NCBI RefSeq assembly: GCF_000313135.1
Contig: NW_004457434.1
Span: forward strand, 159,563-223,562
Direction of reading: 5' to 3'
Source of the DNA: Acanthamoeba castellanii str. Neff
Lineage: Eukaryota > Discosea > Longamoebia > Acanthamoebidae
Length of the DNA stretch: 64,000 nucleotides
The translations under genes and the position numbers were made by a program. The notes below the pieces were generated by a model. The model saw nothing but the letters and a program-made list of their open reading frames with translations. It was not told the DNA's origin and ran no database searches. This document shows positions 8,921 to 20,003 of the stretch, piece after piece; position 1 is the stretch's first letter; every line of letters starts with the position of its first letter.

Positions 8921-11061
8921 CTAGTTGATGGTGACGTCGATGTTCTTGGGCTCGAGAGGCTCCATGACGATGGTCTCTCCAGCTTCGGTCCTGGATTGCC
9001 TCTGGGCCTCCTCTCGCTCGGCGTCCTCTTCCTCGTCGTCCAGCTTGAGGTAGGGGTTGTCCGCGACGGGTCTGAACTTGTAGCTGTACAGACTCGAATG
9101 GTAAGCTTCCGAAACACGTAGAAGAAGCAAGCGAACAGGGAAGAGGTGGGTTGTGTGTACCCAGTGAGGCCCCAGAAGATGAGGGTGGCGAGCTCGGTGA
9201 AGAACTCTCCCAGCCAGACATACTGGTAGTGGAGGGTAGCATCGAGCAAGAAAACGATGATGCGGGTGAAGTAAATGTAGGTCACCACCAGCAGGTAGAA
9301 CTCCCTGAAGAGCTTCAGCTTCTCCATGTTCCTCTTGGCTGCAGCAGAGCGCCCGTAATGTGTTAGAAGCGGCTCGCGAGCAGGGCCATGACGTGCAAAC
9401 GAATACAACTGAGTTGAAGCGAGGTGGTTACCTTTGCCATCGATCGCGGCAGCATCGCGCAAGTGCTTGATGGACCAGATGATGGGCACGAGGATGGCAC
9501 CGCAGCAGATGATGTCCACGAGACGCAACACCTCTTTCTAGAGTTGCCAAGAGGCACGGTGCAGGTTAGAAAGAGAGCTAGAGTGTACACCAAGTCGAGG
9601 AAAAGGAATGCATACCCAGGTGAACCATCCCTGGGAACCGGGGGCAGTCTCCTCGAGGACGATGATCGCGATGTTGGCCAGGATCTGCAGGGGGATCACT
9701 ACCAAGAAGATATTCTTGTCCTTCTCCCCAAGGAAGGGCTTGATGAAGGCCCAACCGGTTCCGATCAGCGCGATCACCACGAACATCATGGTGCCCTTAA
9801 GACTGTAGTTCAGGAGACGAAAAAGTAAGTGCGTTGTTGAACACGAAAGAGGAGCGAGTCTAGCTCGAGCTGTCCTACGCACCCAGAGAAAATGTAGTAG
9901 GCGATGACCCAACCGCCGGGGTGGCCCGTCGTCTTCTTGTAGTGGAACTCGATCTAGACCGAGATTGGCATTGTGGCGCAGCCGTGTCAGCACATCGAGC
10001 AAAAGAACAACAGATAGATCGACGTGCGGAAGAGATCGGGGTATGCATACCGCTTCGAACAGCAGAGTGAGCAGCTTAAGGAGAATGATACCGGTGACCA
10101 GGTGGTGGATGCGGAAGATCCGCTTACTGAAGCGAGTGGCGTGTTAGCAATGACTCGACGGATGCAGCGAGAGACGGTGCACAGCCAAGCAGGCCAACGA
10201 GAGAGCAAAAGGAGGGGCAGCCTACCCCTGACCACGCATGAAGTGGAAGAGCCACACGCCCAGAATGACAGTCCAGACGACGAAGAGCATAGCGTAAAGT
10301 GTGGGCAGCGCGGTGAGACCGGCCGACAGATAGTTGGGGCCGGGGTTGTAGTTCGTCAACGTGAGCTGGAGCGGAACACGAACGAAGGGTGAGTAACGAA
10401 CGGGCAGAGCAAACGAGGTTGTGGAAAATGAGGAACGACGCGTACGTCGAAGGAGACATAGGTCCCAGGCTGGCAGTTGAGGAAAACGACGGTGTAGAAG
10501 CCTTCGGGGCGAGTCTTGTCGATGGTGATAACCTTCGACTGCTTCTCGTTCTCCTTGCTCCTAAACTCATTCAAATGAGGATGTAAAGAAGGATTTTCGC
10601 CCATTCCCGCAACAAAAACGGGGAGCACGTACGGTTTGGTCACCTTCACAGCGATAGTGTCGCCCCTTTCAGGTTCATCAAGGAGGCTCACGCATTTGCT
10701 AGCATCCGTTTCTTCGATGAAGGATCCGCTGTCAGTCTCAATGTGCTTGATGATGAAGCCCGCGCTAAGATCGTCCCAAAGACTGCCCTTGTCATCCACC
10801 ACCTGCAGCCACGGGGCGTGAGAGGCAATTCTCCTTTTGCAAAACTTTTGCACTCGACAAGCTGCCTACCTTGAAGTTTTCGATCGCCATCTCCATCACA
10901 CCGCCCGTGAAGAAGCCAAATGTTTCGATTCGGAATGCGAGACGTCGATCATTCTTGATCGAGAGCTTGTGAATGAGGCCATTCGCTGTGGGCGCCAGGA
11001 ACGCGACCAAACAGAAGATTAGGAAGCACCCCATAAGGGTCTGCCTCCGATCGCGCATCAT
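8921..11061 (-). CDS. GOST-type seven-transmembrane protein (GPR107/GPR108-like)
   Basis: Ten exons were read, with boundaries 11061-10870, 10802-10633, 10560-10446, 10365-10226, 10126-10051, 9953-9883, 9802-9616, 9537-9432, 9338-9161 and 9083-8921, all in phase. A signal peptide (GCFLIFCLVAFLAPTANG) precedes a luminal GOLD-like beta domain that includes NDRRLAFRIETFGFF. Seven hydrophobic helices follow: TALPTLYAMLFVVWTVILGV, HHLVTGIILLKLLTLLF, YIFSGLKGTMMFVVIALIG, NIFLVVIPLQILANIAIIV, IICCGAILVPIIWSIKHL, FYLLVVTYIYFTRIIVFLL and EFFTELATLIFWGLTGY. An acidic cytosolic tail ends VTIN. This is the lung 7-TM/GOST family, Golgi and endosomal trafficking proteins in animals and plants. The first of two adjacent Met codons was taken as start. 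Confidence 0.9.
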
Positions 11062-11207
11062 CCTCTCCTCCTTCACTTTACCACGCGTTTGCCTTTTAGG
11101 CAGAGAGAACACCATTTTTGCAGACGTGGCGCCATCAAAGCTGCAGGATCTGTGCACGTTGGGCGCCACAAAAACAGCGTTCCACTTTCCTGCGGCTGGA
11201 CGAGACG

Positions 11208-12111
11208 TCAGGAACCAAACCTGAGCGGCATGGATGGCCACACGACAGGCTGCTTGAGATCGCAAGCGCGGTTGTAGATGGTGGTCAACATTCCCTCGAG
11301 CTCCTCGACCTTGTCCAAGCCCTTGGTGCCAAACAGACGCGCGCGTTCGAGCCGTTCATCAGACGCACCGCCGGCCTCACCTCTCGCTGCGGACACATAC
11401 ACGCAGATGAGGCTAGCGTCCAAAGCCTTTTGCAGGTGGGCAAGACATATGCCATACCTAAAGTACTCAGCGTGACGAAGGCTCCTGTCTTGCGGGCATA
11501 GCGCGCCTTCTTTGCCTCCTCACGAGCTCTAGCCTGCTCCTTGCGTCGCTGCACAGACATGGTCAAATCAGCGAATGTGTGGACATAAGGTGGATACATT
11601 TTGGTGGGCTTGAGGGCGGGCAGGTCTGCGGTCGTACCCTGTTCTTCTCCTTTCTTCGTCTTTCATCACTGCGAGCGAACAGTGCGATCGCCTCTTCTGA
11701 CAGGACATAGAAAGGCGTCCTCTCTTCCCCTTCGTCCACTTGCGCTTCTTCTTGCTCCATCAGCACACCGCCATTATCCATCTCGCCTTCGTCCTCAGCC
11801 ATCGCTTCTTCTCGCTCGTTCTCTTCCTCTTCCTCTTCCTCATCATCATTCTCCTCTTTCGGGTCGGGCTGGTAATACCCGTACGGTGCAGGAGGGAACG
11901 GGTGGGGATGTGGAGGATAGGGGGCGTAGAGATACGGAGCAGGAGAACAACACGGTGGTGGGGCAGCGCAGTAGCAGGGCGCTGCATAGTGGTAGGGCGC
12001 AGAGTAGGCGCCAGGGAGGGACGAAGGAAAAGGGTGCCATTGAGCGGGAAGCGCTGGCGGCCAATACGGACCTGCCGCCCCCCTCGCCGCCAGAGGAGGT
12101 GTTTGCTCCAT
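11208..12111 (-). CDS. Acidic proline-rich protein with basic helical C-terminus, unknown
   Basis: My model has three exons: 12111-11638, 11608-11467 and 11386-11208. Together they encode 264 residues. The N-terminal third is rich in Pro, Tyr and Ala (YLYAPYPPHPHPFPPAPYGY), followed by a run of Glu/Asp and then a basic helix (QRRKEQARAREEAKKARYAR). The C-terminus reads GTKGLDKVEELEGMLTTIYN. The second intron (80 nt, GTACTT...CGCAG) is convincing. The first would be only 29 nt (11609-11637, GTACGA...TCAAG); without it the frame ends soon after. The alternative is two genes, an acidic one ending at 11563 and a small one starting at ATG 11599 or 11560. The single-gene reading is preferred because the frame is continuous on both sides. 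Family unknown. Confidence 0.5.
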
Positions 12112-12413
12112 CTTTCTTCGCCTCTGCCGCGAGAAAAGTTTGGTAAAAACGCAAACAAATAACGGCTGCATTCCTTGCGTTCTATCAATCAAATTTCGAG
12201 TGAGAACCCTTCTCGGGACGGGAAAGTGGGGAGGAAATTCAAATTGTGTGATTTATGTCTGCCCCACAAGAATAAGTGAACTGGTCGAGCGGCTTGTTGC
12301 GTCATAGCTCCACCCAACGCCTGTCCACACGCCACTCCACCTTCAACCCCCCCCCCCAAGTGGCCCTCGAGCAGGCGAAACTCGGAGAGGGCGTAGTCCA
12401 CCAGCACGAGGTG
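12112..12413. other. Intergenic region between divergent genes; possible 5' extension of the ankyrin gene
   Basis: The region contains a run of ten C at about 12345. The ankyrin frame is open back to an ATG at 12276, so up to 46 more residues are possible, but the C run and low-complexity content suggest a 5' UTR. Confidence 0.4.
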
Positions 12414-15400
12414 ATGACGGGCTTGTGGGATGTTGTGGCGGCCGGCCGGTTGCGGGAGACGGCCTCGCTCCTGCAGCGTGGGGGCGAGCAGGACACGAAG
12501 CGGGAACTGCACCGGATGGACATGAACGGGGACAACCTCCTCATCCTGGCCGTGCGCTCGAGCAATCCGGACCTCGTCCAGCTGCTGCTCGACAACGGCA
12601 GCCAGCCGGACATGCGCAGCCGCAAGACAGGCTGTAGTGCCCTGCACGAAGCCGTCCGTCTTCCGCCAGGAATCGACACCATGCGCACACTCGACCTTCT
12701 CGTTGAGCGTGGCGCCTACGTCAACCTCCGCGACAAGGCAGTACGTGTCTCTCCATGTTGTAGGGCAGATCGCCCACCTGCTTTCTTCATGAAAGGTATA
12801 ACCTCCATGTTTTGCTCCCCCTAGGGTCAGACACCGCTACACATGGCCACCGAGCTGGCGTTCGAGGACGCGATCGACTACCTACTGTCGGTGGGCGGCA
12901 ACCCTACGCTCAAGGACAAGAAGGGCCGCAAGCCGGTGGGCATCGCCAAGGCCAACACCGATTCGCACATCTTCGAGACCTTCTTCAACCTCGATTTCAA
13001 GAAGCACCAGGAGCGCAAGCAGAAGGGCAAGCGGAAGGGCGGCGTGAGGAAGAAGAAGGACCCCAACCAGCGCGTGTTCAAGGCCATCCTGCTCAACCGG
13101 CTGAAGGACCTGGAGAACACGTTGAAGGTCGGCGAGAAGAGCGGAGTGCGGGTGAACTGCACCAGCCACAGAGGTCACAGTCCGCTCTACTTGGGTGCGC
13201 TTCCGCTTCTCACCACACTTGCGATCAGTCGTGCTTAGGAACGACATCTCACCATCATTCATGTCACCGTGGCATCACTGCAGCCAGCAAGCTGGGCCAT
13301 TTGGAGGCGTTGAAGCTGTTGATCAAGTACGGCGCCAAACCCAACATCATGAACACGAGTGGAACGACTGCTCTACATGCCGCTGCCGAAGGAGGGCACG
13401 ACGCTGTAATCGAGGTACGTAGGAACAGGACTCCTCATCTACGGCGAAGCCAGACCCGAGTTCCCTAACCACCATCATCTTACCATGTTGTTATTGTTGG
13501 TGTGGTGATGCGGCGCTAGGTGTTGCTCGAGCACGGAGCGCCGATCGATGTGCGGGATAACGACAAAAAGACGCCGCTGGATCTCGCCTTTCAGAAGGGC
13601 AAGGGGTCCACCACGCGCTTGCTGTTGAATCTGATTCTCAGTCGAGGCCAGACCTTCTCCCAGAAGCGGTACTCTCGCTCTCTCACTTCTTCTGATGTCG
13701 GCGGGAGGATCCACTCACCACAAACCGTTCTCGCTCGGTGGGCAGATGGGACTGGATGTTTCGGAAGGCAACTAAGAGCGGGCAAGTGGACCTGATGCAG
13801 CTGGTGGTATGCGCCCTCTCATCCTATTCAAATGCACTACTGTGGGTTCTCCTAGCTCACATCGCCGCATCACATCACCAGATGAAGTGCTCAAAATCGC
13901 TGAACGTCAACACCCAAACATTGACCGGGTGGACGCCCTTGCATATCGCGGTGAGGAATGGCCAGGTGCGTGGCAGCTGTTACTTCGCATATAGGACTCT
14001 GGAACGCGCGCTACTAACCTCACGCCGTGTTCCTATAATAATAGGTCGATGCAGTTGCGTTCCTGTTGTCGCAAAGAGGAATCAAGACGAACCTGGGCAC
14101 GGAGGCGAACTGGACGCCTCTACATGTTGCCTGCGAATACTCCAACGCCGACAAGAAGATGAAGCTCATGTCGCTCCTGCTCTCGCAGAAGGGGACCAAC
14201 CCCAACATACAGAACACTGCAGGTACCCACACACCCGTTCTTCAACTCAAGCTTGCCTCACTTTGCCGTAGTCCCGATGTCGCTGACCCTGGTCTTGGTA
14301 TTGATGTTGGTTGCATCCAACTCGTCTCCAGGCTTTACACCTCTGCACATGTGTGCCAAGAAGCACGATCTGGAAGGGGTCAGGTTGCTGCTGGAGTACA
14401 ATGCCAATCCCGACATCAAGGACAACAAGGGCTGGACTCCGCTCTCGATTGCCTACAGCGAAAAGCAGCAGAAGGCGAAGCTGAGCAGCGACGCCGAGGG
14501 CGAGGTTGAGGTGGAGAGCGAGCAGATGGACGACGAGGAGGAAGTGATGCACTGCCTGATCGAGGCCGGTGCCAATCCCAACCAACTGTCGTTCACCTCT
14601 CGCACGTCGCCTCTCTTCGAGGCCTGCCGGGTGGGCATGGAGCGGCGAGCAGAGGTTCTCATCGGTACAATACGCCCCCCCGCCACTTGCCCTCACACGA
14701 GTGTCAACCCACTCACGCGCGATTTCTTCTCCTTCTTCTGGGCAGAGCACGGGGCCGATGTCAACTTTGTGATGCCGGCGCGCAAGGTGAAGAGGCAGAA
14801 GAGGGTGAGACGAGCCGCGATGACGCGGATGCTGCTGATGTGGAGCCTCATCCCGCTGAAGGTGCGGAGGAGATGAGCCAGGCCTGGTCCGTGCTCAGCC
14901 TGTCGGTGCTCAAGGAGCGATCGCCTCGCATCATCTCCCTCCTTGTGGAGAAGGGCGCAGACGTCAACTTCACCAACGCCAAGGGCTACACTCCGCTCCA
15001 CACCGGTTCGTCTCCCCCCGGCATTCCTATTATTGTGTTCATTTTATTTATTTAATCTATGGTCGTCTTCTCGTCGTTGCAGCGGTCACGTTGGCCAACT
15101 ACGAGGTGGTCAAAATCCTGCTCGACGCCGGGGCCGATCCCAACATCTGCAACGCCGACGGCACATCGCCCCTCGCCACGGCCTTTTGCGTGGCATTTGC
15201 CGACAAGGCGGAGGTCAGCACGGTGTCGGTGGCCCAGGAGGGTCTCGGCCAGAGCCAGAGCCCCGCCGCCTCGGTCACCCGCCGCCGCCAAGCGGAGAAG
15301 ATCATCGAGGAGCTGTTCAGGAGAGGCGCTCGCACCGAAGCCGGCTCGGGGCAAAGCTACCTCAAGCTGCTCAAGACTGCGCTCTACGGCAACAGCACGT

Positions 15401-18400
15401 CCATTCTGGCTTCGCTTCTCGCACCGCGCGCCGACGCGGACGACGCGCCGCTGGTGGCGATGGAGGCGCTCGTGAGCGACTCCTCCGAGCTGCTGAACTA
15501 CCTGCTCAACATGCGGAAGCGGAAGAACACGCAGCTGGACCACCTCAAGCAGCTGCTGACCCTCTTTATCGACGGCCGACAGAGCGGCGGCGGTGCCGAA
15601 CTCGAGGACCCTGGGGTGGGCGCCAATCTGACGATCGCCTGCCGGCTCGACGTCAACATGACCAGGGCCGGGCGCACACCGGTGCACGATCTGGTCCTGG
15701 CGTCGGTGTTCGCAGTGGCCAACGCCAGCAAGGCAGCCGGTGCCTTGCCGCACGCATCGCTCGCGTTCGAGCGCGAACTGATCGACTTCCTCGTCGCGAA
15801 GGGCGCACAGATCAATCAGCCCGACCAGAACACCGGCTTCACGCCCCTCGTCAGCGCAGGTACACGTTGGCTTCTTGTTTTCTCGTCATGCTATTCAGCA
15901 CTGCTCACCGCCCATGCTACGGCGCATCTCAGTGTTGGCCCTCAGTCTGCTGAAGGGAAACACCGACTTCTGTTGTCGGGACCAAGTCTTGAGTCTGATC
16001 GACCACCTGCTCTCCCTCGGGGCGGTGCCCTCGCTCACCATAGTCGACAAGGTTCGTCCCCTCGACACGCTTACGCCTAGCCCGCCGCACCCACCAATTC
16101 AATTCCTCTCAACAACGACACAACAGCGCGAGCGTACGTGGCTTCATCACGCGGCTCAGGCCGGCGACGCACGCAATCTAGAAACGCTACTGGCCTTGGC
16201 CGCCAAGTACGTCGGCGACGCGGGGGTCCAGGGCCTCATCGCTGCACCCGACTCCAAGGGCAGGTCTGCCCTACACCTGGCCTTGATCGCCGGCCACCTC
16301 CCGACCGTCACTTGCCTGCTCCAGGTACCCCTCTCTCCCATCCCTCAATGAGCATAGACCAGTCCCAATACTCAACTCAACTCAACCCAACCAGCACGGC
16401 GCCGACGCGAGCGCGTGCGACGGCAAGGGGTGGTCGCCACTGCAGATGGCCTACATGAACAAGGACAGCACGGAGGAGCAGCTATGGTCGATCATGACAG
16501 AGCTGGTCGCCCACGGTGCCGATGTGAACGACCGCACCAGCAAGCACACCATCCTCGACCTGGCCGTGGGCAACGGCCGGTGGGCGTTGGCCGAGAAGCT
16601 CAGTGCCATGGGTGCCACTCTGTCCCAGGGCTCTGCCCTCCGTACGACTCCTTCTCTCCCTCTCTATCTCATGCGGGGCGATCGTGCTGACCACTGAAGT
16701 GGCGCAATGCAGTGGGCCAAAAGAACAGCCGGCAGCGATGGCCGCTCCTCCACTCGGTGGCTAAGGGCGGTAACTGTGAGATCGCGAAGCAGATCCTTGA
16801 CGCCAAAAGTGTTGACATCAACGACATGGACCCGCATATGGTGCGTTTCTTCTTCTTCTTCTTCCGCTGCTCTTGGCTTTGTCTAGATGGAAGGCCTTCG
16901 CACTAACCGAGAATGTCATGCGTTGCGCGATGTCGCTGAGCACAGTGGACGGCGGTCCATATCGCGGTGCTTCACGGTGACGTGAACATGACGCGGCTCC
17001 TGCTGGAGCACGGCGCCGATCCGTCGCAGAACACCAACCATGCGTGGAGCGTGCTCCACACGGCCGCCGCCCTCCGACGCGCCAAGACCACCGAGGAGCT
17101 CGCCCGACAGAAGCTGGACAAGCAGAAGCGGGACCAACGCGACTTCAAGCGCCAGGAGAGGCGCAAGGCGGCAGAGGCCAAGAATGCCAAGAATGCCAAG
17201 AATGCCAAGGCCGACGGCGCTCAACCCGAGCGCCGGCCGCGTGTCAGCCGCCAGGAGATCGAGGAGGCCAAACGCAAGCGCAAGGAGGAGAAGGCGCAGC
17301 AGGCCGAGGAGGATGTCAAGGCCGATTCGGACGCGCAGACCAACGAGGAGCTCAGCGAGCAGCTCCTGCGGGTCCTGCTGGAGGGTCCGGGCGCCAAGAC
17401 GCTGAACATCAACGGAAAGGACGAGCGGGGCCGCACGGCGCTCGATATCGCCCTCCTCGTGGGCAACATCAAGGGCGGCAAGGTGCTGGCCGCAGACGGC
17501 GGGCGCACGCACAAGTTTGGCTTCCCCAATTCGAAGGGCTGGAATGGTACGGCGCACCACCACCACCCCACAAGGGACGCGATCTGGAGCAGCTGCTGAT
17601 TACCAACCACGGTTGGCATTGTTGGGTTGGTTGCGTGTGTGCAGATCTGCACCGAGCGGTGTTTGAAGGTGAGCTGCGTACGGTGAGGGACATTCTCCAC
17701 GTGCGATCGGAGCCGGCCTTCTCGCACATCATCGACGTCAACGCCGAAGACATGGCCGGTCTCACGCCGCTTGTACTTACTCTCTCGCGGCGCTCCCATC
17801 CACTCCAAAGCTCCTACGCAGACATTAACGCAATGAATGTGCCATTTTGTTTTATGTTCAATGCAGTTGATCGCTGCGATGAAGCCCAACGCCCGAGTGG
17901 TGAAGGAGCTGCTGGAACATGGCGCCAATCCTGCGCACACGGACCGGGCAGGCCGGAACTGCCTTCACCACGCGCTCCTGCGCAAGAGACGGTACACGCT
18001 GCCTTTGGCACCCCGTTCAGGGCCAGGAATGCCATGACTGAACTCGAGCTTCCCTCCACACAGGGCTGTGGTCAAGGTGATCATGAAGTACGTGGGCGAC
18101 GATGTGGTCATGGCCAAGACCAAGGATGGATACACCTGTCTCGACCTTGCCAGCACGCAAGGTTTGGCCACACACGACACACACATCACGCACGCACACG
18201 CACGCACGCACACGCACGCACGCACACAGTGTTGATTCATGACACTGACAGCATTTCATGTCACAGCGTTCAAGAAGATGAGCCTGCACGACCTGGTCTC
18301 GAGGAACTACAAGAAGGCGGCGGTGGAGGAGAGGCCCGAGAACCGGCACGACGACCGCGAGAAGAAGGTCAAGGAGGGCCGCGAGAGCATCGTCACCCAC

Positions 18401-19102
18401 GACGTGGCGTCCTGGGGCGGGCGCAAGACGGGCAAGGCCGTGGCGCTCGATCTCTTCGAGGACTGGCACGAATGGCAGGACGACTACGCCCGCGAGCAGG
18501 AGGAGTATGAGGCCGAAGAAGAGGCGGCCGCCCACTACGCCGAGGGTACCGGTGGCGAAGAAGAAGAAGGTGGTCGCTACTACCATCGCCAGCCGAGCCG
18601 TCACCACAGCATCGATTGGAGCGAGTACCTGCCGCAGCCCGTCTATCCGTACCCGCTCTCCGTGCCGGCCGGACCCCAGGGCGAGGAGCTTGGGGGCGAC
18701 CAGGTACAGTACGGCGACTACCCGACCCTGTACGACCCCTCGTTCACCTATCCGCCGGGCTACGCCGACGACGACGCGGAGGCCACGATGGAGGTGGCTA
18801 AGTGGACCGACGGAGTGGACGGAGCGGACGGAGCGGAGGAGCATGGCTGGACAGGGTTCAGTGCTGCTGACTGGACGACCTGGGGGCTGCCCGATGATCA
18901 GTCCCGCATCGCTGATGGGAACGGGTGGGGCGAAGCCGAAGCCGAAGCCGAAGCCGACGGCGACGGCAACTCCTGGGGCCAGCCGACAGATCAGGACCCG
19001 AACGCTCTGCCCTCGGCCTGCCCCTTCTGTGGGTCTCTGTGGGCCGACTCCGAGTCCCTCACCGCCCACGCCCTTGCTGCGCACAACGCACACTTGGGCT
19101 AG
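12414..19102 (+). CDS. Large ankyrin-repeat protein with C-terminal C2H2 zinc finger
   Basis: Nineteen exons were read: 12414-12740, 12825-13194, 13284-13414, 13520-13668, 13746-13806, 13882-13965, 14045-14222, 14332-14664, 14747-15005 (frameshift), 15083-15859, 15933-16051, 16127-16324, 16395-16641, 16713-16840, 16946-17546, 17645-17772, 17867-17991, 18064-18161 and 18267-19102. Ankyrin units run through nearly the whole protein, for example LGHLEALKLLIKYGAKPNIM, GWTPLHIAVRNGQ, GFTPLHMCAKKHDLEGVRLL and HGADPSQNTNHAW. They are interrupted by charged coiled-coil-like linkers (about 12990-13060 and 17090-17300). The C-terminus is acidic and Tyr/Pro-rich and ends in a C2H2 finger (CPFC-x12-HALAAH). 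In exon 9 one base is missing near 14771, where NFV should continue as DAGAQGEEAEEGE. The role is probably scaffolding; no partner is evident. The start could be ATG 12276. Confidence 0.85.
18171..18229. repeat. CACGCA/CA-rich microsatellite in ankyrin intron 18
   Basis: Imperfect CACACG and CACGCA units fill most of the intron between exons 18 and 19. Confidence 0.85.
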
Positions 19103-19479
19103 CGTGTTGTATTTCGGGCGTTAGCCTTGTGCCCAGCTCTGTGTGGCGAGAATGCAAGGCTACGGCACTCTTTGTCACAAACATTCCACCGGTCTTCTAA
19201 GGGGTCACTCTCGCGGACAGGAAGAAAAGGTGTACGTTCGCTGTACAACAGCTACAAGTCTCAAACCGCTTGTGGTCCTCCCCCACGGGTCGGCGTCGCT
19301 GAGATTTCCAAGGTGGAGATAGAGCACCTCTTGTCGAAGTTCTCAAGTGTCACCAATGGGTGCCTGCTCCGCCCCTTCATGCAGCTCACACGGCAAGTAC
19401 TTGCACTTGGTCATCTCTTGCTGTCCTACGTGCACCCCCTCCACTGCCACCCCTACCACCTCCCATCACCACCCCAACC
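19103..19479. other. Intergenic region downstream of the ankyrin gene
   Basis: No coding signal is seen on either strand. The last 80 bases are C/A-rich (CACC repeats) and are probably the leader of the next gene. Confidence 0.4.
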
Positions 19480-19870
19480 ATGAGTTCCGAAGGTAAGCTA
19501 AGACCGTCCTGGCCAGCGCAAACCTTGAACCTCACCCCCTTTGTCAGGCGAGCAAGCACCAGTCGTTGTTGAGTCGGTGGGCTCAGCAGGTAGCCTCAAC
19601 CACGAACAGCAGGAAACGGAGGTTGGCCACAAGGAGGAGGCCATGCGCCGGAACAGTGAGGGTCTCGAGGTAGAGCAGGACGCCGACGACCCGCCCGTGC
19701 TCCGCACCGAGGTCAAGGTGGCCGAGCAAGCCTCGAATCGTACGCACGCCCTCAACCTGTCTGTACCCTCCCACTCTGCCGAACGTCACCTCACCTTGGT
19801 CCACATCTCAGCAGCTCACTCTGTGCCCGACGTGGCGCCTCGCCTGGGAATGGCCTGCCACTGCTTCTGA
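19480..19870 (+). CDS. Small acidic protein, unknown
   Basis: Exon 1 is only 13 nt (ATG AGT TCC GAA G), followed by a GTAAGC donor, a 55-nt intron and a TTTGTCAG acceptor at 19547. Exon 2 continues in phase with GEQAPVVVESVGSAGSL, and is rich in Glu, Gln, Ser and Val. A further in-frame 72-nt segment (19740-19811, GTACGC...CTCAG) may also be an intron. It does not change the frame, so both readings end at TGA 19868-19870. The product is 85 or 109 residues with no membrane segment or motif I recognise. It converges on the Lon gene (133 bp between stop codons). Confidence 0.45.
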
Positions 19871-20003
19871 TCGCCCCTGCCATCACCGCCGTCTCTCCGC
19901 CACCGACGCCCCTTGTCGGTCAGACTTGTCATGGTTGTCGTGTGAAGTAAAAGAAGAGCTTCTGTGCATGTTCTGTTTCTGTTGGTGGTTGCAACTGGCG
20001 CTT

